Assembly (NCBI GenBank): GCA_963680875.1
Contig: OY804579.1
Location: 49,254,536 to 49,318,535 of the forward strand
DNA from: Bathymodiolus brooksi
Taxonomy: Eukaryota; Mollusca; Bivalvia; Mytilida; Modiolidae
DNA length: 64,000 nt
Direction of reading: 5' to 3'
In this document: positions 63,001 to 64,000 of the stretch, piece by piece
How positions within the stretch are numbered: the stretch's first letter is position 1
Layout: the number at the start of each line of letters is the position of its first letter
Notes under the pieces: model-generated
Databases searched by the model: none
The model's input: the letters and a program-made list of their open reading frames with translations, nothing else
What the model was told of the DNA's origin: nothing
Translations under genes and position numbers: made by a program

Positions 63001-63371
63001 TAGATTTTTGAGCTGACAATTTTTTGTTCTCACTCCAAGGGATTTGAACTCCACACTATTGATACACTGCTGTCTAAGCAAGTGACAACTTCACTGGATT
63101 TCAAAGTTACTTGAAATACTAGGTTAATACTAAATATTCATATAATATATATAAGGAATAGCATGTAGAAAATACGAATATTTAATAATATGCTTACCAG
63201 TAGCTGGTGAGGTGATGCAATTTCCACCATATGGCTCCATGTTTGTGAGAAACAGTATCCGTGCCTCTCCCGTTCCCTTTCGTCCATACCCGGTAGCTTT
63301 CACCTTTATTCTGTAGTTTTTATTGGAAAACAATACGCTTGGAGAAATAACTAATGCTCGGGCATGTACAT
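1..63371 (-). CDS. Polycystin-1-like receptor gene (REJ-GPS-TM-PLAT), 14 exons, partial at both ends
   Basis: Gene-level entry; exons are listed separately. Polycystin-1 family proteins are large membrane receptors with an extracellular REJ region, a GAIN/GPS autoproteolysis module, several membrane helices and an intracellular PLAT domain after the first helix. In descending coordinates the exons are 63371-63198, 62288-62100, 60842-60718, 58207-58037, 56638-56546, 54837-54691, 49536-49428, 44027-43792, 43113-42874, 41527-41068, 40092-39920, 39379-39152, 37640-37470 and 77-1. Each has an AG acceptor and GT donor, and the phase chain 1-1-1-0-0-0-0-1-0-0-1-0-0-0 agrees throughout. Together they give about 863 residues with no stop. 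REJ covers roughly 1-300, GPS 689-731, TM1 752-772 and PLAT from about 795. The order matches PKD1, PKD1L and PKDREJ proteins, so I cannot name the paralogue. The N-terminus and later helices lie outside the window. Residue numbers below use this partial protein. Confidence 0.9.
78..340. other. Intron flank between PLAT exon and satellite element
   Basis: This stretch holds the pyrimidine-rich acceptor side of the truncated exon and AT-rich unique sequence up to the TA dinucleotide at 339-340, where the satellite-bearing element starts. No gene or repeat was recognised. Confidence 0.6.
341..365 (+). repeat. Left terminal inverted repeat of the satellite element
   Basis: This 25-bp end starts CAGTTAAACC next to a TA. 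Read on the minus strand, positions 364-348 give G-TTCG-GTTT-A-GA-CAGG-T, which differs from the CENP-B box core nTTCGnnnnAnnCGGGn at one of its nine fixed bases. Confidence 0.75.
481..3314. repeat. Two adjacent copies of a 1417-bp higher-order unit
   Basis: About 481-1897 recurs as about 1898-3314. Shared rare variants sit exactly 1417 bp apart: the caaacacctgtctaag monomer (494 and 1911) and the actgatgtcctgag variant with one extra base (1361 and 2778). The unit is 24 monomers plus that base. Confidence 0.85.
8460..15520. repeat. Two copies of a ~3533-bp higher-order unit
   Basis: Rare variants recur 3533-3534 bp apart: the short caaaactgcctaagcaag monomer at 8697 and 12231, the accaaaactgcctaagcc monomer at 9931 and 13464, and the gagccctgagtaaacag monomer at 11391 and 14924. 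The unit is about 60 monomers with small deletions. Exact edges are approximate. Confidence 0.75.
15700..28000. repeat. Overlapping duplications with a 7492-bp shift
   Basis: Markers recur 7492 bp apart: accccgagtaaatcataaac at 16281 and 23773, gagtagacc at 17761 and 25253, and the truncated-monomer junction at 20371 and 27863. This spacing is about 127 monomers. The copies include smaller internal duplications, so the array grew by repeated large segmental exchanges. Confidence 0.75.
35949..36010 (+). repeat. Diverged terminal monomer next to the right inverted repeat
   Basis: This stretch, starting gtaatttgaacctgtgtaaa, aligns along its length with the array monomer (gaacc.tg.gtaaaccaaacacctg.ctaaac..gaca...t.ttcagtcc) but is strongly diverged. 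It joins directly to the right terminal inverted repeat. It is the best candidate for the founding subterminal sequence from which the array was amplified. Confidence 0.6.
36010..36034 (-). repeat. Right terminal inverted repeat of the satellite element
   Basis: The complement starts CAGTAAAACC and is followed outward by TA. On the plus strand 36011-36027 reads G-GTCG-GTTT-A-GA-CGGG-T, matching the CENP-B box core nTTCGnnnnAnnCGGGn at eight of nine fixed bases. Confidence 0.75.
36185..36420 (+). repeat. Dispersed repeat R1, copy 1
   Basis: The sequence from gcgcgtttctggaaaaacct through aggatagctaaaatctgcta to attacattatttaggaatt is repeated at 60378-60570 with scattered changes. Shorter reverse-oriented relatives lie near 40440-40570 and 49585-49700. 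The motif resembles the 3' end of a retroelement, but no coding part is present, so the class is uncertain. Confidence 0.55.
36421..37469. other. Intron stretch without recognised features
   Basis: This is AT-rich unique sequence between the R1 copy and the PLAT exon. Short open frames at 36625-36870 (plus) and 36931-37149 (minus) have no recognisable content, and the PLAT continuation is at 1-77 instead. Confidence 0.6.
37470..37640 (-). CDS. Polycystin-1-like exon 13 of window (PLAT domain, N-terminal half)
   Basis: This exon encodes residues 782-838 in phase 0 at both ends. The acceptor is TTTTTCAG and the donor [24 protein letters not shown] and [20 protein letters not shown] match the first PLAT strands of polycystins (Y-x-V-x-V-x-TG-x-R..GT..N-I-x-F-x-L-x-G....R-x-L-x-D). 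PLAT is a cytosolic beta-sandwich that binds lipid and partner proteins. Its remaining strands are encoded 37.4 kb away at 1-77. Confidence 0.93.
37760..38225 (-). pseudogene. Non-LTR retrotransposon (LINE) 3' fragment
   Basis: The minus strand encodes [20 protein letters not shown], then [20 protein letters not shown] and AQRRMY. This Cys-x-Cys...His....His-Cys pattern after a reverse transcriptase is typical of the C-terminal part of many animal LINE ORF2 proteins and of LINE-derived reading frames in molluscs. The frame is open from about 38198 to 37824, but the reverse transcriptase and endonuclease are absent, so this is a 5'-truncated copy. It lies in the intron between the PLAT and TM1 exons, in the sense direction of the host gene. 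Confidence 0.7.
38500..38720 (+). repeat. Dispersed repeat R2, copy 1
   Basis: The run caggagcacctgggtaaacc, then gttgctcatttggtttagtt and ttctctgttgtgtg, followed by ggattgtcc, has relatives at 61185-61300 and 61415-61560 (ggagcacctgaggtcac...ctttagttttctgtgtagtg). I recall similar tracts scattered in bivalve and gastropod genomes. No coding potential was seen. Confidence 0.5.
38721..39151. other. Intron stretch without recognised features
   Basis: AT-rich sequence. An open frame on the minus strand (38825-39100) has no recognisable content and lacks splice or codon evidence. Confidence 0.5.
39152..39379 (-). CDS. Polycystin-1-like exon 12 of window (GPS second half and TM1)
   Basis: This exon encodes residues 706-781 in phase 0 at both ends. 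The acceptor is TATTTCAG and the donor [22 protein letters not shown] supplies Cys717 and Cys719, completing the four-cysteine GPS. It is followed by [13 protein letters not shown], like the P-x-x-I-D/R-F segment after GPS in polycystin-1. A hydrophobic helix (about 752-772) is the first transmembrane segment and is followed by basic LRR. The cleavage tripeptide H-L-T/S is not present after CxC, so autoproteolysis may be lost. Confidence 0.92.
39380..39919. other. Intron inside the GPS module, no recognised features
   Basis: This 540-bp intron separates the two halves of the GPS motif. Open frames at its edges are read-through of the neighbouring exons. Confidence 0.6.
39920..40092 (-). CDS. 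Polycystin-1-like exon 11 of window (GPS, first half)
   Basis: This exon encodes residues 648-705, phase 1 in and phase 0 out. The acceptor is TATTGTAG and the donor GTATGC. The segment [19 protein letters not shown] carries Cys689, Trp699 and Cys704 of a GPS motif, where the family pattern is C...W....GC. A tetrabasic run, SRRRRS (residues 659-664), lies 25 residues upstream and resembles a furin site. Three N-x-S/T sequons are present. Confidence 0.9.
40440..40575 (-). repeat. Dispersed repeat R1-like, reverse copy
   Basis: The plus strand reads ggtttacttgctcccaaaac ... cttccaagactttgagcgtt cctgatgaaggttattccag acacacgtcgtgcg. A related copy is at 49585-49700 (gtttacttactcccaaagac ... actcctcatgaagattatat tccagaaacatggcg). 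The complementary motif appears in the R1 copies at 36190 and 60380. It is probably the end of one dispersed element. Confidence 0.5.
40576..41067. other. Intron stretch without recognised features
   Basis: AT-rich sequence lies between the R1-like copy and the 460-bp GAIN exon. A minus-strand open frame at 40751-40948 is not recognisable. Confidence 0.5.
41068..41527 (-). CDS. Polycystin-1-like exon 10 of window (GAIN-like region)
   Basis: This is the longest exon here (460 bp, residues 495-648), phase 0 in and phase 1 out. The acceptor is ATTTCAG and the donor GTAATA. It encodes a beta-rich segment, from [20 protein letters not shown] through [16 protein letters not shown] to [16 protein letters not shown]. 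The alternating hydrophobic strands are what is expected for the GAIN subdomain preceding the GPS in polycystins. Confidence 0.88.
41528..42320. other. Intron stretch without recognised features
   Basis: Unique AT-rich DNA with only short, unrecognised open frames. A SINE follows at 42325. Confidence 0.5.
42325..42590 (-). repeat. SINE family S1, near full-length copy
   Basis: Read on the plus strand it starts tggtgtttaacgccactctc aacaatatttcagttacatc, passes gtgtacccggagaaaaccac tgacctgcc and gagcgggattcgaactcaca, and ends in a degenerate tRNA-like part near 42585. The sense (head to tail) direction is minus. The box-B-like GAGTTCGAATC and the shared body link it to copies at 46785, 55030, 55735, 56915, 63540 and 63830. 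It is non-coding. Confidence 0.75.
42874..43113 (-). CDS. Polycystin-1-like exon 9 of window (GAIN-like region)
   Basis: This 240-bp exon encodes residues 415-494 in phase 0 at both ends. The acceptor is AATTCTAG and the donor GTATAC. It runs from [20 protein letters not shown] to [17 protein letters not shown]. Several N-x-S/T sequons (NIT, NIS, NKS, NET, NIT) point to an extracellular, glycosylated segment. The helix-then-strand character suits the start of a GAIN domain. Confidence 0.85.
43285..43630 (-). repeat. tRNA-derived SINE family S2, reverse copy
   Basis: The minus strand has a tRNA-like head (gatgtattggttagaatgct ... ctgaggttctagcacc), then gactattgtttcagtgagct agcact and a catcatcatcatcg stretch. 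The same body occurs in plus orientation at 44095-44400 (aactattgtttcagtgagct accactat ... ctcatcatcatctc). The copies are diverged. A short TTATTA tract lies just outside. Confidence 0.65.
43792..44027 (-). CDS. Polycystin-1-like exon 8 of window
   Basis: This 236-bp exon encodes residues 336-414, phase 1 in and phase 0 out. The acceptor is GTTTTAG and the donor GTGAGT. It begins [20 protein letters not shown], has an acidic middle ([20 protein letters not shown]) and ends in a basic helix ([16 protein letters not shown]). No named domain is recognised. It corresponds in position to the variable region between REJ and GAIN. Confidence 0.82.
44095..44400 (+). repeat. tRNA-derived SINE family S2, forward copy
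   Basis: The head tcggtggtgtaatggctagc gggctcgcctcgag has the form of a box A, and gtcttgagcccc a decayed box B. The body containing aactattgtttcagtgagct and catcatcatc matches the reverse copy 0.5 kb away. It is a SINE rather than a functional tRNA gene, since the acceptor stem and box B are degraded. Confidence 0.65.
44401..44896. other. Intron stretch upstream of Harbinger partner exons
   Basis: A DNA-binding exon of the Myb/SANT-like partner would be expected here or further left, but none is recognisable. It ends in a T-rich tract and CAG acceptor at 44896. Confidence 0.45.
44897..45008 (+). pseudogene. PIF/Harbinger Myb/SANT-like partner protein, penultimate exon remnant
   Basis: After acceptor CCTTCAG the frame reads [37 protein letters not shown] and ends in phase 1 before donor GTATAA. 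The A-x-E-x-R-x-x-A-L-(D/E) segment followed by a T-x-K-K basic patch is typical of the second protein of PIF/Harbinger transposons, downstream of its Myb-like DNA-binding domain. The N-terminal DNA-binding exon is not found, so the gene is probably broken. It lies antisense to the host gene. Confidence 0.6.
45009..45724 (+). other. Intron of the Harbinger partner remnant
   Basis: This is a GT...AG intron whose phase-1 ends join the exons at 44897-45008 and 45725-45993. It is AT-rich. A minus-strand open frame at 45252-45596 is low-complexity hydrophobic sequence from A-rich tracts and is not called. Confidence 0.5.
45725..45993 (+). pseudogene. PIF/Harbinger Myb/SANT-like partner protein, last exon remnant
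   Basis: Acceptor CATACAG opens a phase-1 exon of 88 codons ending in TAA. It reads [20 protein letters not shown], then a long charged coiled coil ([37 protein letters not shown]) and [14 protein letters not shown]. Such C-terminal coiled coils are characteristic of the Harbinger partner proteins that help transposase reach the nucleus and bind DNA. AATAAA signals follow the stop closely. It is convergent with the transposase pseudogene at 47590-48647. The exon itself is intact. Confidence 0.65.
45994..46548. other. Region between Harbinger remnant and MITE, nothing recognised
   Basis: Contains AATAAA-rich sequence just after the partner-protein stop and otherwise unremarkable AT-rich DNA. 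Confidence 0.45.
46549..46701. mobile_element. Short MITE with AGGCCTG termini
   Basis: The left end aggcctgtttttttaattct caa and the complement of the right end aggcctggttttttaattct caa match over about 24 bp with one or two differences. Both sides are flanked by ATA, a possible 3-bp target duplication, which is the length made by PIF/Harbinger elements. The 153-bp interior has secondary-structure potential. Inserted between the two halves of the Harbinger remnant, it could be a derivative of that family, but the flank is too short to be sure. Confidence 0.6.
46785..47040 (-). repeat. SINE family S1 copy
   Basis: The plus strand reads tttggtgtttaatgccactt tcagcaatatttcagctata, tcatggcgaccagttttagt, and later ctgggcgcgaacccaagccg and ctaactcattgagccatccg. 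It is the same body as at 42325 but with a diverged tRNA-like head. Sense is minus. Confidence 0.7.
47161..47373. mobile_element. Fold-back MITE with CCATGACT termini
   Basis: The left arm gagacataccatgactaatc ac...gcactctaagaatgat pairs with the complement of the right arm, gagacaaaccatgactatag tctaatcac...cacactctaagagtgat. The arms are about 45-55 bp with small gaps. No clear target duplication was identified. It lies just downstream of the transposase pseudogene. Confidence 0.55.
47590..48647 (-). pseudogene. PIF/Harbinger (HARBI1-like) DDE transposase, two frameshifts
   Basis: Three overlapping minus-strand frames make one protein of about 350 residues, the usual length for this family. 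The first (48647 to about 48436) starts [20 protein letters not shown]. The second (about 48435 to 47744) carries the catalytic DDE nuclease: [15 protein letters not shown] (first Asp), [19 protein letters not shown] (second Asp) and [11 protein letters not shown] (Glu). The third (about 47735 to 47590) ends [14 protein letters not shown]. The first break is a one-base excess in the AT run near 48435; the second lies in a run of nine T at 47735-47743. Both are sites where sequencing errors are common, so decay or consensus error are both possible. The catalytic residues are all present. HARBI1-like proteins cut and paste DNA with a 3-bp target; domesticated relatives lack activity. Confidence 0.88.
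48700..48840. repeat. ACGT-motif cluster upstream of Harbinger transposase
   Basis: Within 120 bp the motifs gtacacgtga (about 48728), gacgtgtacgggtacc (about 48773), gacgtagaag (about 48799) and gtacacgtacacgtcc (about 48810) repeat in both orientations. This position would suit subterminal binding sites or the terminal part of the Harbinger element. No matching inverted end was found on the far side, so the role is not established. Confidence 0.4.
48841..49427. repeat. Dispersed repeat R3 and AT-rich intron
   Basis: The tract agtccatactgtaggaacag ttcc ... acatctatacccctaacaca ... ggcacttcaaaag has a diverged relative at 56690-56830 (acatggtaggaacagttc ... acatcaataccctaacgcat ... ggcacttcaatta). 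Internal phrases taaataaaccaactagtc recur at about 48905, 49102 and 49145. No coding content was seen. Confidence 0.45.
49428..49536 (-). CDS. Polycystin-1-like exon 7 of window
   Basis: This 109-bp exon encodes residues 300-336, phase 0 in and phase 1 out. The acceptor is CTTGCAG and the donor GTAAGTC. The product starts [20 protein letters not shown]. It was predicted before it was found: exon 6 ends in phase 0 and exon 8 needs a phase-1 entry, so an exon of this phase class had to lie between them. It contains one N-x-S glycosylation sequon. It sits alone, with 5-kb introns full of repeats on both sides. Confidence 0.83.
49585..49700 (-). repeat. Dispersed repeat R1-like, second reverse copy
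   Basis: Relative of 40440-40570: tagtttacttactcccaaag ... cactcctcatgaagattata ttccagaaacatggcgtgtg tactaaata. It abuts the hairpin starting at 49704. Confidence 0.5.
49704..49862. repeat. Hairpin (fold-back) with ~55-bp arms
   Basis: The left arm gaaataaatcatggaagcca gaatgtgttttgagttttaa catgggttgg...atattagta is matched by the complement of 49800-49862 with few differences. The loop of about 30 bp contains ctcgagccggagacgag, itself partly palindromic. It is a typical small fold-back MITE with no coding content. Confidence 0.8.
50176..50265. repeat. Hairpin with ~39-bp arms and short loop
   Basis: tcaatcgtaactactcggcc attgtcgctaccctgcaaat and its complement, with few mismatches, flank a T-rich loop of about 10 bp around 50220. 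Confidence 0.85.
50714..50757. promoter_or_regulatory. Cluster of CRE-like TGACGTCA motifs
   Basis: TGACGTCA at 50714-50721 is followed by acgtcagtgacgtcattgga cgtc (50733-50756), giving two full and two partial cAMP-response-like sites in 44 bp. It lies deep in an intron among repeats, so function is unproven and it may belong to a repeat. Confidence 0.3.
50844..51006. repeat. Hairpin with ~68-bp arms
   Basis: tctctaacattgtttccctt ttattacgataatttctcaa at...gttaaatttttacatttta is complementary to 50938-51006 with few mismatches. The loop of about 25 bp contains gttctgggtaaacctcgaac. Confidence 0.85.
51340..51476. repeat. Palindrome within fold-back complex
   Basis: gaggtgcaagatagtaaaat ctgtgacagccgagggtaag atttaaatcgtat is mirrored by its complement around 51407, the centre reading cggacgaggcttgtccgag. 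The same palindrome appears in reverse at about 54400-54515. Confidence 0.85.
52185..53030. repeat. Large palindrome with ~430-bp arms
   Basis: Centred near 52622 (cacattctcttctcacccc), both arms run outward through tggataaagtagtccgttag, ttaccccggctccagggtaa, gacaagctacacgccgtttt, acaattacctccctttgacc and cttgtgatagattctacaat in opposite orientation with small gaps. Both arms are near identical, so a transcript could fold into a long double-stranded RNA. Confidence 0.85.
53033..53442. repeat. Second large palindrome with ~200-bp arms
   Basis: attattttgaacctctttaa agttgtaaaatgaacatctt at the left is the complement of the sequence ending at 53442. The arms pass through ttgcgaac, tgcaccaaactacacaacaa and ggtgcaag, and meet near 53237. 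Confidence 0.8.
54400..54515. repeat. Palindrome at right end of fold-back complex
   Basis: agtaaaatctgtgacaccct cgggtaagatttaaatcgta ttgg is mirrored around 54455 (ggactcggacaagcctcgtcc). It is the inverted counterpart of 51340-51476. Confidence 0.8.
54691..54837 (-). CDS. Polycystin-1-like exon 6 of window
   Basis: This exon encodes residues 251-299 in phase 0 at both ends. The acceptor is TATTTCAG and the donor GTATGTT. The product includes [20 protein letters not shown] and [15 protein letters not shown]. It resembles the helical pre-GAIN region of polycystin-1 and adhesion receptors, where repeated helices follow REJ. The call depends mainly on the intact frame and matching phases. Confidence 0.83.
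55030..55205 (-). repeat. SINE family S1 copy, truncated
   Basis: The plus strand runs tatgatgtttaatcccactt tcaacaatatttcagttata tcgtggtggtcag ... gtgtccggagaaaactaccg ... atcgagtacatctcgcctgc gcgggg. The tRNA-like head is missing. Sense is minus. Confidence 0.75.
55206..55730. other. Intron stretch without recognised features
   Basis: AT-rich sequence between two SINE copies, with no recognisable coding or repeat signal. Confidence 0.45.
55735..55895 (+). repeat. SINE family S1 copy, truncated, opposite orientation
   Basis: ccccgatcagggcgaggtgt acaacattatgtgataaagt ttgtcattgacttgcgacag atcggtggttttctccgggt ... ataactgaaatattgttgaa agtggcgttaaacacc, the complement of the copies at 55030 and 56915. 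Sense is plus. Confidence 0.75.
56182..56480. mobile_element. hAT-type MITE with perfect 8-bp target site duplication
   Basis: The element 56190-56472 begins CAGTGCCGGATTT and ends with its complement (aaatccggcactg). GGTTTAAT flanks it exactly on both sides (56182-56189 and 56473-56480). CAGTG-type ends and 8-bp duplications are hallmarks of hAT transposons. Subterminal sequences (aggccctgtgct and the complement agcacaggacctg; ggggcccc and gagccccacg) are also partly inverted. No transposase is encoded. The perfect duplication suggests a fairly recent insertion into this intron. Confidence 0.9.
56546..56638 (-). CDS. Polycystin-1-like exon 5 of window
   Basis: This is a short 93-bp exon encoding residues 220-250 in phase 0 at both ends. 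Acceptor TTTACAG and donor GTATGC are clean. The product begins [20 protein letters not shown]. It has no diagnostic motif alone, but it fits exactly between its neighbours, and similar short helical segments occur between REJ and GPS in polycystins. It is too short for ordinary ORF calling and would be missed without splice-site reading. Confidence 0.8.
56690..56835 (+). repeat. Dispersed repeat R3, second copy
   Basis: Diverged relative of 48960-49075 sharing taggaacagtt, acatcaataccctaac and ggcacttcaa. The class is unknown. Confidence 0.4.
56915..57050 (-). repeat. SINE family S1 copy, internally deleted
   Basis: tttgatgatgtttaacgcca ctttcaacaatatttcagtt atatcgtggcgggcagtttt attggtgg joins directly to acaaactttatcacataatg ttgtacacctcgccctggtg gggattcgaactca. 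The central block present in other copies is missing. Sense is minus. Confidence 0.75.
57051..58036. other. Intron stretch without recognised features
   Basis: AT-rich DNA. A minus-strand open frame of 73 codons (57400-57621) has no recognisable motif or splice support and is not called. Confidence 0.45.
58037..58207 (-). CDS. Polycystin-1-like exon 4 of window (REJ region)
   Basis: This exon encodes residues 163-219 in phase 0 at both ends. The acceptor is TTGAAG and the donor GTAATT. The sequence runs from [20 protein letters not shown] to [20 protein letters not shown]. It is largely helical in character, as is the part of polycystin-1 after the REJ beta-rich repeats. Assignment to the gene rests on strand, phase continuity and splice sites more than on a strong motif. 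Confidence 0.85.
58310..58605. repeat. gaataaccct repeats and a hairpin
   Basis: The motif gaataaccct appears four times between 58320 and 58415. A hairpin at 58505-58602 pairs gaatatccaaaattgtcaac ...tagggttatttc with its complement around ctcgggctaaagctctcggg. It is probably a small fold-back element. Confidence 0.6.
58690..59695. repeat. 63-bp minisatellite, about 16 copies
   Basis: The unit gaaatatcaaccatccagca attgtggctgtaattatgtg tcattgatgatccaaaatta gac has a 63-bp period (for example gaaatat at 58808, 58871, 58934 and 58997). Variant tracts gatccaaaattagac and gatataaaattagat alternate. Two units (near 59277 and 59520) lack about 15 bp. Because 63 is a multiple of three, long open frames appear on the minus strand with a 21-residue repeat containing [14 protein letters not shown]. 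These have no splice or start support and I treat them as non-coding. Confidence 0.9.
59747..60370. mobile_element. 620-bp fold-back MITE with TATAGTCCGTTTGAC ends
   Basis: The left end tatagtccgtttgacttcta is the complement of the right end (tagaagtcaaacggactata). The arms continue through ccagttttcaa, atatatgatatata, aattaa, ttggtccattatta, taggtctctatgttaattat attttctga, gagtgagtacaaata, and catgtgacata.gacatttaa atatta to a centre near 60030. Each arm is about 280 bp with indels. TA-rich flanks would suit a TA target. No coding content was seen. Confidence 0.8.
60375..60575 (+). repeat. Dispersed repeat R1, copy 2
   Basis: gactcgtttctggaataacc ttcatcaggtacgctc ... aacaggatagcgaaaatcgg ctaagg ... 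ataattacattatttaggaa ct matches 36190-36360 in order. It directly abuts the fold-back MITE. Confidence 0.55.
60718..60842 (-). CDS. Polycystin-1-like exon 3 of window (REJ region)
   Basis: This exon encodes residues 121-162, phase 1 in and phase 0 out. Acceptor TCTTAG precedes the exon and donor GTACGC follows the final [23 protein letters not shown] followed by [10 protein letters not shown] resembles the REJ segment LPxGxPxxNYxxxIxVxVxDxxG of polycystin-1 and sea-urchin REJ proteins. The exon is 125 bp with no internal stop. Confidence 0.9.
61140..61540 (+). repeat. Dispersed repeat R2, two partial copies in tandem
   Basis: ccggagcacctgaggtcact cccggttttcagtggggcta gtattactcgatctttagtt ttctgtgtagtg is echoed after about 250 bp by gttccgaagtatt ... 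cccgtttttagaggtgttcg tgttactcaatctttagttt tctgtataatg. Related to 38500-38720. The plus-strand open frame at 61022-61288 within it is not recognisable. Confidence 0.5.
61545..62010. repeat. 30-bp minisatellite, about 15 copies
   Basis: The unit ggtcactggattgtctgccc ttcttctttt repeats with a 30-bp period, with one unit shortened by 3 bp near 61700 and several tGgattg/tGtattg variants. The period is a multiple of three, so four open frames run across it (plus and minus). They are repeat artefacts. Both flanks resemble half units inside dispersed repeat R2, suggesting in-place expansion. Confidence 0.92.
62100..62288 (-). CDS. Polycystin-1-like exon 2 of window (REJ region)
   Basis: This exon encodes residues 58-121, phase 1 to phase 1, with acceptor GTCGTAG and donor GTATAT. 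It continues the REJ pattern with [18 protein letters not shown], where Cys and Trp followed by D-E are the usual REJ signature. It then has LMYEYSM, matching the PLxYEF-type strand in polycystin-1 relatives. The join to the previous exon yields [11 protein letters not shown] without a break, which supports both splice sites. Confidence 0.9.
62335..62700. repeat. Degenerate low-copy tandem repeat, ~117-bp period
   Basis: attttattgcaaata...tgatgtcatgtcacaattag tgca.atagac occurs at about 62432 and 62549 with partial units before and after (attattgtgcgcatacaaat, gttttgcacatagacaagtg). The copies are clearly diverged. Confidence 0.55.
62897..63019. repeat. Hairpin with ~34-bp arms and AT-rich loop
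   Basis: ttgtcagttcaaaaatctaa ttctaacactgttg pairs with caacattgttagaattagat ttttgagctgacaa (two mismatches). A dense TATA tract lies just left (62850-62893). Probably a small MITE. Confidence 0.8.
63198..63371 (-). CDS. Polycystin-1-like exon 1 of window (REJ region)
   Basis: This exon encodes residues 1-58 and is phase 1 at both ends. The acceptor is the CAG complementary to 63372-63374 and the donor reads GTAAGCA. The product contains [17 protein letters not shown] and then [11 protein letters not shown], the Gly-Gly-x-Cys...Pro...Gly pattern typical of REJ repeats in polycystin-1. Its last base joins the next exon to make a Gly codon. The preceding exon should end in phase 1, and none is visible between 63372 and 64000. 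Confidence 0.88.
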
Positions 63372-63539
63372 CTGGTGGTAATGTAAAATAACATATAAAT
63401 AACAAGTGAAAAACAAATAACACTCGGAATGATTACAACTACATATGACGAATCGTCGTTGCCGTGGTCGTATAGTACGTTTGCAAATCTACCTTTGCAA
63501 GACGTGCAATCCCCGAAAATTCTAGCTCGATTCCTGCTC

Positions 63540-63705
63540 ATGGCGAGGTGTACTTGATAAAACCTTATGTGATAAAATTGGCCACCGACTTGCGGCAGTG
63601 TCTGTGATTGTCTCCGGATTAGCATTCATAAAACTGACAAACGGGATATAACTGAACTATTGTTGAAATATTGGAGTTAAGCACCACTTAGCTAACAACC
63701 CATAA
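63540..63705 (+). repeat. SINE family S1 copy, diverged
   Basis: tggcgaggtgtacttgataa aaccttatgtgataaaattg gccaccgacttgcggcag ... gggatataactgaactattg ttgaaatattggagttaagc accac; the same order as other S1 copies, sense plus. Confidence 0.65.
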
Positions 63706-63824
63706 CAATTAGTTTCACCATTGGTAATTTGTATATATGAAGATACAAATAATTGTCGCTTTGAACGCTTTATCCATTAAATGGAAATTAGTTACATTTT
63801 ACGATACATACGATGTATGGTTTC

Positions 63825-64000
63825 TTTGAGGGGCCGTCATGGTCGCATTGTTCTTGGATTTACAACTACATGTACAATCAGTGTCTATCACCACTAAAGT
63901 TGTGAGTTCGAATCTCGCTCAGGACGAGGTGCACTCGATACAACATTATGTGATAAAGTTTGTCAGTGACTTGCAACAGGTCGGTGGTTTTCTCCCGATA
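63825..64000 (+). repeat. SINE family S1 copy with tRNA-like head, truncated by window edge
   Basis: gaggggccgtcatggtcgca ttgttcttgg starts the tRNA-like head, gttgtgagttcgaatctcgc is a good box B, and the S1 body (gaggtgcactcgatacaaca ttatgtgataaagtttgtca) follows to the window end. It is the best-preserved head in the window. Not a functional tRNA gene. Confidence 0.75.

Noticed and set aside
63830..63930. Functional tRNA gene at the S1 head
   Set aside because: A good box B is present, but the folded stems are poor and the sequence continues into the dispersed S1 body.

Overview
The window looks like animal nuclear DNA, most likely from a mollusc and probably a gastropod. It is AT-rich, genes are split into short exons with GT/AG introns, and the introns are packed with MITEs, fold-back elements, tRNA-derived SINEs and minisatellites. 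Nothing looks prokaryotic. The mollusc assignment rests on my recollection of similar dispersed repeats and is an inference.

One host gene spans the window on the minus strand: a polycystin-1-like receptor. Fourteen exons (63371 down to 1) were assembled from splice sites, and every exon-exon phase agrees. They encode about 863 residues in the order REJ region, GAIN-like region, GPS, first transmembrane helix and PLAT domain. The gene runs off both ends, so the N-terminus (above 64000) and the remaining membrane domain (below 1) are missing.

Positions 1-36034 are dominated by a satellite of about 600 copies of a 59-bp monomer. It lies inside a single intron (78-37469) that splits the PLAT domain. 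The array is bounded by 25-bp terminal inverted repeats starting CAGT and flanked by TA, so it reads as a pogo/Tc1-mariner-type non-autonomous element whose interior expanded to 35.7 kb. Both ends match 8 of the 9 essential bases of the CENP-B box. The array has nested higher-order repeats with shifts of about 1.4, 1.6, 2.4, 3.1, 3.5, 7.5, 9.9 and 13.6 kb.

Positions 36-49 kb hold the GPS, transmembrane and GAIN exons with SINEs, a LINE 3' fragment and a decayed PIF/Harbinger transposon. The transposon comprises a DDE transposase pseudogene on the minus strand and two 3' exons of its Myb/SANT-like partner on the plus strand. Positions 49.5-54.6 kb form one intron filled with hairpins and a 3.5-kb nest of palindromes and direct repeats. 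Positions 54.6-64 kb carry the REJ exons, a hAT MITE with a perfect 8-bp target duplication, a 620-bp fold-back MITE, a 63-bp and a 30-bp minisatellite, and more SINEs. No viral gene, CRISPR array, rRNA or stand-alone tRNA gene was seen.
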